Positions 56,368 through 64,000 of a stretch of 64,000 bases of DNA are shown here, piece after piece; within the stretch, counting starts at the first letter, position 1; every line of letters begins with the position of its first letter. Under the pieces are notes generated by a model that did no database searches, was not told the origin of the DNA, and saw nothing but the letters and a program-made list of their open reading frames with translations. The stretch lies in NCBI GenBank assembly GCA_002989075.1, contig PSQN01000004.1, forward strand, positions 1,612,001 through 1,676,000, in the 5' to 3' direction. The translations under genes and the position numbers were made by a program. This stretch comes from Arthonia radiata (lineage: Eukaryota > Ascomycota > Arthoniomycetes > Arthoniales > Arthoniaceae).

Positions 56368-58769
56368 CTACACGCCCCCCAACCCCCCCACTGTCCCCTC
56401 CTCCTCCCTCCACATCCCCCCCCACCAATACCCCACCTTCCACCTTACCTTCACACTCCCCCCTTGCCCCTCCTGCACGCCGTACAGCGTAATCGTCTGC
56501 GCGATCCCTGCTCGCTCCCGACTCTTCAATTCCCTGCCCGTCTGCGGCTCCATCTTTAATGTCACGCCCTTGGACACGGCGGCTTGGAACGTGAGGTCGG
56601 AGATGGGGGTGGAGGCGTTGTTTGAGATTGTTGATTGGATCTGCACCTCGTGCGGTTGTGATGGGGGATTTGGACGGGAGACTAAAAAGGCTATGTGCAG
56701 CGTACTGTTCGTTAAAGTGATTTCGTGCGCGTTGGAGGGGAGGGCGGATGTGAATGTCCAGTCATCTTCTGCATTACTGTTGCTCGTTCCATTTGATTGT
56801 GTCTGAGGCGTCGGGTCTGAGAGGAGGGAAGCTGTGTTCTGTGGTGGGGGAGAGGAGAGGAGAGATGCCGTGCTTTGAGGTGGTTGCGCGGGCGGTGGAC
56901 GCGGCGTGGCGCCCTGTTGGAACTGGAACGGCGAGGAAGTGCGTGTGCTTGTGTTGGAGATGGTGGAGAGGCTTGCGAAGGGGTCGGGGGCGGAGGGTTT
57001 TGGGGGGGGCGGTGGTTGAGTTTGGCTTTGTGGTGGCGCGGAGGAGGCCGAGAAGATGGAGGTTTGCTGGGATTGTGCGGGTTGTTGGGGTGGTGACGAG
57101 AAAGTTTGTGGTTGGGTGTAGGAGGGTGGTTGTGCGTATGCGGGTTGCTGCGTGAACTGCTGCGGTTGATTGAAGGCTTGTTGCTGTAGTGGTTGCTGTT
57201 GTGAGGGTGCTCTGTTGAAGGCGTCCATGATGCTTTGTTTAGATGAGGCTGACGATTGGTTTGCTGTGTGGCCTTGTTGCTGTGGTGCTCCCCCGCCCAG
57301 TGAGATCTGACCGCCGGCGTTTTGGGTGTTGTCGCCCAGACTTAGGCCGATCAGGTCGTTCTCAAGGGAAGAGTCGCCTTGTGCAGCACTTGCAGCAGGC
57401 GCCCCTGTCCCAGGCGCAGGTGCGCCATCTGCGGGTCCAAAGTCGATGAGGGACAGCTCATTGCCGGGTCCTTTTTGTACGCCTGCGCCACTTGTGCCGA
57501 GCGTGCCTTTCGGTATGCGCGAGGCAGCCTCGATGTCGCCGTGCTTGACGAGCTTGTATCGCTCCAGCGTTCGATGTATGCTGTCGTTGATCTCGAAGAG
57601 CTTTGCGACGGCCTCGTGATCGTCTGATTCCTCCTCGCACATCTTTTGAATCTTCGGCTGTGCGCTTGCTAATGAGTTTGAGAGGTCCTGTTGTCGCGTT
57701 AGCAACCTTCGTACGGCATCTTCTGAACCGCCTGTGCAAGTCACCAACCTCAGCACCCTCCGCCGACTCCCTATCATTCGCCTTGTAATTCTGCAGCATC
57801 TCTTCCAATATCCTCGCTTTCTGCTGGATCTTGCCGACCTCTTCCGCAGCTTTCGCGCGATAATCTGTCTTCCGCCGGTTGTCGTAGCCAGCCATTACCT
57901 TCATGAGCCGGTTCGCTTCTTGCAGATCGTGGGGCGTACCACGCCGTATCAGCTCTTGCAGCTTTGCGGACTGGTGCTCGCGCTCTTCTGCTTCCATCTC
58001 CTCTGCGGACTTCAACGCCTGGAAATTCATGTCAGCCCTAATCACCAGTGGCACGGGGTCATGCGACTTACCTCACTCGGGTTCAACACAGCCGCGTCTT
58101 CTCTTCTCACGGCGGGGAATGTATACCCCTTGTAGCTCAGCAATCTGTGCATGTCCCGAATGAAGCCTAGGTCTTCCTTGTATTTCGAGGTCTGACATAT
58201 CGTACTTCGCCATTCTTCGATAAGTTCGAGGATCTTGCTCTGCACCCGCGAGTACCGCATAGGCGGTCGCTCCGGAAAGCGTCGCACCAGCTCATTGAGA
58301 AACTCTTTCGTGCTGATCTGGAGGTGGAATGGGTAGCCGCAATTTTTCACGCAGATGTCCAGGAGCTAGCGAGGCTGTTCGTCAGCATTTGACTTGGTCC
58401 GCCCAGCGACATCGAGCTAGACGTACGGTCAAGGCGTGCATTGAAATGTTCGGATTGCGGTTGTTGATGTGCCCGACGATGGCGATGGCTGCTTCTCGAG
58501 GCCTGGGTCAAGTCAGACATCTCTGCTATTCGCGCGTTGACTAAGCATTCTCGTACGCTGTGCCCTTCTTCGAATTAATCAAGTCCGCAATCTCCAAGTC
58601 CAATGCGAGGTTGGCCTCGTAGTTTTGCGGGTCGCAGGCATTCTCTGTGCATAATGTCAGTCGCGGACTCGTCTCGTATGCTTCGAGTTCTGGGACGCAT
58701 ACGTATCAATCGCTGTAGCGGCGTAGTAGCTGGCTCGCTGAACCCGCCGTAGCGGTCCCGCGCAGCCAT
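56368..58769 (-). CDS. GGA-type clathrin adaptor (VHS-GAT-GAE)
   Basis: Golgi-localised, gamma-ear-containing, Arf-binding protein that sorts cargo from the trans-Golgi to endosomes. Six exons (58769-58703, 58644-58557, 58502-58427, 58365-58072, 58018-57749, 57687-56368) give 704 residues. The introns are 58, 54, 61, 53 and 61 bp, all phase-consistent. The VHS domain (about 10-150) shows TTPLQRLIQNACDPQNYE, INSKKGTA/PREAAIAI and LLDICVKNCGYPFH. A GAT domain follows (about 185-330), with the exon 5-6 junction at AEGAE/DLSNS. A long Gln/Pro/Ser-rich hinge (about 350-570) has acidic and DLIG-like stretches for clathrin binding. The C-terminal GAE ear starts about 585 (DDWTFTSALPS). The donor of intron 5 is the unusual GTTGGT, but the GCTAAC branch is perfect. 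The length is typical of fungal Gga proteins. Confidence 0.92.
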
Positions 58770-59277
58770 CCGAGCTGATGTAGCCTCCAGATTGGCGACG
58801 AGATGTGGATGTGGTCTCTGTGAGCTGCGATACGCTTTTCCTATCGTCGAGTGCTCTACTCGTCTGAAGACTTCCGCTTTGAAGCAAAGACTGTGAGTAT
58901 GTCATACATGGCAGAAAACGACGGCCTCGTCAAACGTGGGATGTACTCGGCACGTGATTTCAGACACCCGTGGAGGCGGGGTAGGCAGAAAAAGCCCCTT
59001 TACGACGCGAAACCAAATCCTCACTTGCCACGCTTGCACAATGTAAGAGTAAGAATGTAGGAAGGTCGAACGGCAATAGTCATCCACAGAGGTCAAATTC
59101 TAATATGAACACAGTGTATCAATACGAAGCCAAAACTTAACGTGCGGGCATACACCACCTTCCGCTAGTCCTCATGCTGATTCCAAACCCTGATGCTCGA
59201 ATGGTCATTTCACATTGCCTCCATGTTCCCATGAATCGTCTATTGCCTTCCCGCCATGCTTGAACGCCTTTGATTGT
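58770..59277. other. Intergenic stretch
   Basis: About 510 bp with the GGA promoter and the 3' end of the ApsB/Mto1-like gene. Only short frames; the minus frame open from 58905 towards the GGA start lacks support. Confidence 0.5.
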
Positions 59278-62200
59278 CTACCCTCCCCGGCTCTCAGGCG
59301 CGACCTCTTGACCGTTGACGCCCTGCTGCCGGCTCTCTTTGAACGCCGTTCGCTGCTTCTCCATGTCGAGCCTGCGCTTCAACTCTTTCGCTTCTTTCTC
59401 CTGCTGCTCCAATCGTTGATGTGCGCCCGCGCGATCGAGCACGCGGCCTTCACGCTCGGCTCTGAGACGACGTTCCATCTCCTTCAGCCGAAGTAGCCAC
59501 CGCTGCTCACTTGATGCCATGGATTGAGGATGATCGCCATTAACACTGGGTGCAGTCACAGTCGCTGCGTAGTCAGACTCGGTAGGCTCGAGCGCTGCTG
59601 AAGAGTGGTGACGTTGCAATGCTGACGGCTCGTCCTCCGTGGCCGGACCGCGATGACGCCTTGAGCGGTGACTTGAGGAGTTAGACACCTTTCTCGAGAG
59701 CCCATTCTTGATCCGATGGCGCTCGTGCTCGACCAAGGCTGCCTCCTGGGCTGCATTGTCAAGCTCGAGCTGCGGCGATGGCAAGCCAGGCAGAGCAAAT
59801 GCGCCCTGCTTGAGGATCTTCAGCTCGCGACGAAGCAGGCGATTCTCTTCCTTCAATCGAGTTAGCTCCGCGGGTACCGCAGCATTTGGGTCGCCAGCGT
59901 TCAAGCCTTGTTGCGCAAGAGTGCGCTCCAGATCGTCAATGCGCTTGCTGCGAGTGTCGAGGTCATGCGCGAGCACATCCAAGTCTCTGTACACGTCCTT
60001 TTCTGTGGATCGGATGCGAGTGCGGAATGTCGACAAAGTCTGGGAAATCGTGTCCAAGGCCATGGACAGCGGTGCATCGACTGAGCTCGGGGTCTCTGAT
60101 ATCGATTCAAAGGACGGAACCACCTGGTTCGTAGCTGCCGGGAAGTTCTCGACCCATTCAGGGCCACATAAGGCGGACAGGCGGGTCCACAAGTTGTAGA
60201 GAAGCTGGTTGCGCTCGCGCAATGCGTCGTTGTAGTTGTGCTCAAGCTCTGACAAGCGTTGTTGATCCCTCGCACGCGCTGCCTCAAGCTCAGCCATATG
60301 GTCAGTCGGGCTTTGCCGGCTGCGCTCATGCTCGACCTGATCCTGTTTACGTGCTTGAATTTCCTTCTCCAGCGTGGTTGACAGACGGTGACGCTCGGCT
60401 TCACTGGATTCGAGTAGCATGATGTGATCCTGCAATCGCTGGTGCTTCTCCCCAAGACCACCTTTGGAGTGCTCAAGATCAGATCGGCTTGACTCAAGCT
60501 CGCGACGCAGCTTGCTAGCAAATTTGACAAGCAAGGGTAAGCTCTGCTCGGTGCTGCCCGTGGCATGTCGAAGTCCGTCCGCGACCTCGTCCAGCGCCTC
60601 GCGATGTGTGGTCGCTTCCTCCTCACGAGATGAAAGGGTCTTCTTGAGCCGTCGTGCCTCGTCTCGGGCTGCTTTCGTCTCGGCTTCCATGTCTTCAAAC
60701 TCACGAGCACGCTCCTTCTCGTCCTGCGCTCTTGCCTTTGCTCGATGCAATGCTGTCTGCAAATCGCTGATCCGGATTTTGTCGCCCTCTTGCTCGTCAC
60801 GCAAGAATGCAATCTCACTCTGACTTGACTCTGCCTGAACCTCGAGGCGTTCTTTAGCAGCCATGGCGTCTTGCAGATTCTGCTGTGCAGCTTCGCATTC
60901 TCCAGTGGCCTCTGCAAGCTGTGACTGTAGGCTCTGAATGGTGTTGTAGCCATTCTCGCTTTCGTCCGCGACTCGAGAGAGACTGGCGCTGATATCACGA
61001 ATCTCTTGGTCAAGAGCTTGCGACTCGTCCTCCTTCGCCCGCAGCTCAGCTAGCAGTTGATTGATGTCCTTGTCTTTCGTCTCCATCTGCTCTTCTAAGC
61101 GGTCAATGGCATCCGCAGCGAAGTCTCGCTCCTCCTCGATCAAAATCAGAGCATCATCTCGCTCACGTCGCAGATTCTCGAGGTGCTCCGCGCTACCAGT
61201 GAGCATGTCCAGCTCGCCTTGGAGGTCTTGGATGCGCATACGAAGACCCGCGTTCTCGTCACGTAGTCTTGCCTGTTTCACTTCGTACTGGTCCTTCTCG
61301 GTCTCGCTAAGAGCCTCAGTCCGGTGTGTGCTGGCACGAGAAGGCGGCCGGAGATTGTTGCGTGAAACAGATCGATCTAGTAGGCTGTCTCCTGAGAGTG
61401 ACATGGCTGCAGACTGTAGACCTTCACCTCGTCTCTGGAGTAGTTTCAAGTCCTCGATCTCCTGCTGCAAGCGCTCCCGCTCGCGATTTCGTGATGTCAG
61501 CATAGATGTCTGGGCCCCCAGGTCTCTCCGTAGATCGGCGTTCTCCTGCTTCAGCTGATCAACGACAGTCGTGCCCGAGAGGCTAGGAGCTTCGCGAGAA
61601 ATAGCAGATGACTTTGAGACTGGTCTCCCCTGCGCTTCCTGCTGGTAGTCATTAGGGCGTAAGTGTGTCCCTCGCATAGGAGAGCGGTCACTTCTCAGCC
61701 GCGAGATCTCTAATCGCAACTGATGAGTCTCTCGCTCTGAGCGCTCCCGCTTTGACTTTTCCTGCTCCAGCTCGTCTCTGAGCATTGTGCCCTGGTCGCC
61801 ACTCGCAATCGACCTGACTTGGTTGGCCATTCGACGCTTTTCGAACTCTCTTGCCACATCACCTTGTCGCAGTCGCTCATTGTCCTCTTCAATTCCCTGC
61901 ATACGCTCACGAAGGTATGCAATCTCGTCCTCAAGCTGAGCTTGCTGCCACGACCGCGAGCTTGCCAGATCTTCGGACTCCGACACAGTGCGCACAGCAG
62001 ACAGACCATCGTCCCTAGCTTTGGACTCTCGCTCCAGCTGTTTAATCCGTTTGCGTAAGGCCTGATTTTCCTTTCGTACCTTGATGACGTCCGTCGATAG
62101 CTGTGCATTCTTGGCGATGAGGTCTTTCACGCCTTCATCAGATCGGTCTTGCAGGGCTTGATACAGGTAGTGAATCTTCAACTTCAGGTCAAAGTTCTCT

Positions 62201-63786
62201 TTTGACAGCTTGTCGATTCGACTATTCTGCTCTTTCAAGGTGAGCTCGCCTTTCGTTCTTGAAAAGTTGGGCGTTCCAAAAGATTTTGCAGTGGAGCCGA
62301 ATGACTGGGCTTCTCGGTAATTCCTGGCCACCGTTGCAGGCACCTGCACGTCGCGCACATTACGCGCAATAACTGTATCTCGAGGGTCGGACAAGCCGGT
62401 CATGCCTGCTCGTGGAGTCTCGGGCGGCGACTGAGTCTTCGATCGATGCTCTGCAACTGGCGTCAAGTTGCTTTCTTGCGCACCTGCTTGCAACCCGTTG
62501 GCGTGCCTTCTGCGCCGATAGCTCGCTGATCTGTCCGTATTTATGGACATCGTTGAGGCCACGCTTCCCAGACTAGGTAGTCTTGAGAGCTCGTGATCTG
62601 GTCGTACCGTCGAGTGGCTTCTAGGAGTCCCAACACCGCTGCCTGTACCCAAAAAGTCACCTTCATTGGATATGTGTGATGACGCCGAGGAGCGTTGACT
62701 GGCTTGACGACTTTTCAAGTAACTAGGTCTCCTGCCTGCCGTGGGCTTGAGCTGCTCGCTTGAGCTGCGTTTCAGATCATGAGAAGGCGATGCTCGGCTA
62801 CTATCATGGTGGTTTGGCAATGTTTCATCACTCGGATCTTCAGGCTGTGCTTCGACATCAGACACAGAGTTTGACGTGCGCATTTGCTCGTGTGGCGCAC
62901 TCGAGGGGCTCTCGATTTCGCCGCGGGAGGCTGAGGGTTCAAATTTTGACGACCCTCGTGGCTGCGCCGATCCCAACGTGGTGCCATTCCGGAGAGGACT
63001 GAATCCGGCGGCCGCGCGCAGCTTGCTCCTCTGTGCAGCAGCAGCAGAGGGTGAGGATAGAGAATGTTTCACCAGATGCTCAGTATCGTCTTCATCGACA
63101 TCTTCGCTCTTCTCTTCCGATATGCGGTAAGTATGCCTCGTCGCAGGGGTGTGGAAGTATTCCGCAGGCGTCTCGAAAGCGTTTCTTGGAGCGCTAGACA
63201 TGGAGTCGAGAAAGGATGAGTCTTCCGCTGATCTTTCGTCTGTCGTGCGATGCTGTGATTGACCGGTTTCACCGTGCCGTATATTGTGGGATGAAATTGG
63301 GCCTGATGGCACAGGTGGATGGTCGGCCAAGAAGGATGATTCCATGTCCATAAGCTTCCTTTTCATGTAACGCTCATCCATTTCTGTAGTGTCGCTGTAC
63401 ACCTCATGATGCGGATAGCCATTTGTTGCTACGTCCGTGTCACTAGAAGGTGTATCGTATCGAAGTTCACGCGATGGAAGCGGCACATCGTAGTCTCGAG
63501 TTGAAGGTCGGCTACCGAAGGCGCCAGCGTGGAGAGAGGCTGGGGAAGTGCGTGGGTTGAGAGGCAGCTGCGTCGTCGAGCTGGATTCTCTGGGTGGATC
63601 GACGGCTTCAGGTTGGTCGTCTATCTCTTCTTCTAATGCTTGTGGCTCATCTTGCTCGATCTCCGACTTGGGTCGTGGTGAGGACAAGATGCGACTGAAC
63701 GGGCGACTGGTGCGGCGAGGCGAGGGAGAGTCGCCCTTGGAGCGAAAGATGGAAGATCTGACCTTCTCAAGCCTCGAAGAGCTCAT
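59278..63786 (-). CDS. apsB: ApsB/Mto1-type microtubule-organising-centre protein
   Basis: A single exon of 1502 residues that recruits gamma-tubulin complexes to spindle pole bodies and septal organising centres (known for Aspergillus ApsB and fission-yeast Mto1). The first 480 residues are Ser/Pro/Arg-rich and disordered. Near 510-560 is the centrosomin CM1 motif (LTLKEQNSRIDKLSKENF, then HYLYQAL and GVKDLIAKN), which binds the gamma-tubulin complex. About 560-1200 is a nearly continuous coiled coil. Near 1430-1480 the SEQRWLLRLKEMERRLRAER segment matches the Mto2-binding C-terminal element of Mto1, which favours ApsB/Mto1 over Pcp1. It is longer than the about 1050-1115 residues of the known proteins, mostly through the N-terminus. 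The start is ATG 63786 (MSSSRLEKVRSSIFRSKG), and the remaining 214 bases of the window hold its promoter and no gene. Confidence 0.92.
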   Translation of the reverse strand: MSSSRLEKVRSSIFRSKGDSPSPRRTSRPFSRILSSPRPKSEIEQDEPQALEEEIDDQPEAVDPPRESSSTTQLPLNPRTSPASLHAGAFGSRPSTRDYDVPLPSRELRYDTPSSDTDVATNGYPHHEVYSDTTEMDERYMKRKLMDMESSFLADHPPVPSGPISSHNIRHGETGQSQHRTTDERSAEDSSFLDSMSSAPRNAFETPAEYFHTPATRHTYRISEEKSEDVDEDDTEHLVKHSLSSPSAAAAQRSKLRAAAGFSPLRNGTTLGSAQPRGSSKFEPSASRGEIESPSSAPHEQMRTSNSVSDVEAQPEDPSDETLPNHHDSSRASPSHDLKRSSSEQLKPTAGRRPSYLKSRQASQRSSASSHISNEGDFLGTGSGVGTPRSHSTVRPDHELSRLPSLGSVASTMSINTDRSASYRRRRHANGLQAGAQESNLTPVAEHRSKTQSPPETPRAGMTGLSDPRDTVIARNVRDVQVPATVARNYREAQSFGSTAKSFGTPNFSRTKGELTLKEQNSRIDKLSKENFDLKLKIHYLYQALQDRSDEGVKDLIAKNAQLSTDVIKVRKENQALRKRIKQLERESKARDDGLSAVRTVSESEDLASSRSWQQAQLEDEIAYLRERMQGIEEDNERLRQGDVAREFEKRRMANQVRSIASGDQGTMLRDELEQEKSKRERSERETHQLRLEISRLRSDRSPMRGTHLRPNDYQQEAQGRPVSKSSAISREAPSLSGTTVVDQLKQENADLRRDLGAQTSMLTSRNRERERLQQEIEDLKLLQRRGEGLQSAAMSLSGDSLLDRSVSRNNLRPPSRASTHRTEALSETEKDQYEVKQARLRDENAGLRMRIQDLQGELDMLTGSAEHLENLRRERDDALILIEEERDFAADAIDRLEEQMETKDKDINQLLAELRAKEDESQALDQEIRDISASLSRVADESENGYNTIQSLQSQLAEATGECEAAQQNLQDAMAAKERLEVQAESSQSEIAFLRDEQEGDKIRISDLQTALHRAKARAQDEKERAREFEDMEAETKAARDEARRLKKTLSSREEEATTHREALDEVADGLRHATGSTEQSLPLLVKFASKLRRELESSRSDLEHSKGGLGEKHQRLQDHIMLLESSEAERHRLSTTLEKEIQARKQDQVEHERSRQSPTDHMAELEAARARDQQRLSELEHNYNDALRERNQLLYNLWTRLSALCGPEWVENFPAATNQVVPSFESISETPSSVDAPLSMALDTISQTLSTFRTRIRSTEKDVYRDLDVLAHDLDTRSKRIDDLERTLAQQGLNAGDPNAAVPAELTRLKEENRLLRRELKILKQGAFALPGLPSPQLELDNAAQEAALVEHERHRIKNGLSRKVSNSSSHRSRRHRGPATEDEPSALQRHHSSAALEPTESDYAATVTAPSVNGDHPQSMASSEQRWLLRLKEMERRLRAEREGRVLDRAGAHQRLEQQEKEAKELKRRLDMEKQRTAFKESRQQGVNGQEVAPESRGG

Positions 63787-64000
63787 TGTTCCGGCACGGG
63801 GCTGATGCAGGATGTCGTGTCGGGTATCAATGGGGGTGTGCTGGATGGCGGAACGCTAGCATGTGGTTTGCTGAGGGGAGCGATCGCCGGAGTGTGGAGT
63901 GCGCGTCCAAGCATTGCTTCATGCGATTGTTGACGAACGCAAAGTTGTCTCGTCGTGGTGCTCTCAGCCAGCACCTATTGCGGAAGTGTTAGGATGAGGA

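Noticed and set aside
59901-61013. A 370-codon minus frame overlapping the ApsB/Mto1-like gene.
   Set aside because: Shifted-frame shadow of the long coiled-coil coding region.

Overview
The window is nuclear DNA from a filamentous ascomycete, most likely a Dothideomycete close to Cercospora/Mycosphaerella-type fungi. The evidence is short introns (mostly 45-65 bp) with GT..AG ends and CTAAC/CTGAC-like branch points, plus fungus-specific families: an ApsB/Mto1 microtubule organiser, a fungal rhodopsin-domain membrane protein, a HAD-SAK protein and a Mid2/Wsc-like surface protein. A strongly AT-biased repeat block with the mutation pattern of repeat-induced point mutation (RIP) points the same way. 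The exact taxon is inference. Gene models were assembled by hand from frames, splice sites and phase agreement.

Region 1 (1 to about 18,500) is a gene-free, AT-rich graveyard of transposable elements. A Ty3/gypsy chromovirus with both LTRs and a target duplication lies on + (8798-15948). On - there is a nest of older relatives: a copy running off the left edge (1-5290), inserted in the gag part of a second copy (5291-6264), which sits in an LTR of a third (6265-6588). Between and after these are an unidentified inverted-repeat element (7128-8220) and AT-rich relic DNA with a 22-bp tandem repeat. CA and TG dinucleotides are rare here. The block ends abruptly at about 18,500, followed at once by a perfect 14-bp-arm hairpin.

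Region 2 (18.5-28.3 kb) is gene-poor. It holds a small membrane protein gene, a Mid2-like surface protein gene with a one-base frame break, a possible decayed gene, two tandem repeats (one a hairpin-forming array) and a GNAT acetyltransferase.

Region 3 (28.3-64 kb) is ordinary gene-dense fungal DNA. It encodes an aminotransferase, an Msn5/exportin-5 karyopherin, two small secreted proteins, a broken cytochrome P450, a rhodopsin-domain membrane protein and a tail-to-tail pair of unrecognised paralogues. It also encodes a HAD-SAK protein, a RING protein, several proteins of unknown function, an O-methyltransferase, a GGA clathrin adaptor and an ApsB/Mto1-type microtubule organiser.

The genes do not form one pathway. 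Msn5, GGA and ApsB are housekeeping cell-biology genes (nuclear export, Golgi-endosome sorting, microtubule nucleation). The secreted proteins, P450 relic and O-methyltransferase are accessory-type genes scattered among them; no biosynthetic cluster is evident. The best candidate for something undescribed is the inverted pair of small paralogues at 40,456-42,102, which share an intron position and a conserved core that I cannot assign to any family.
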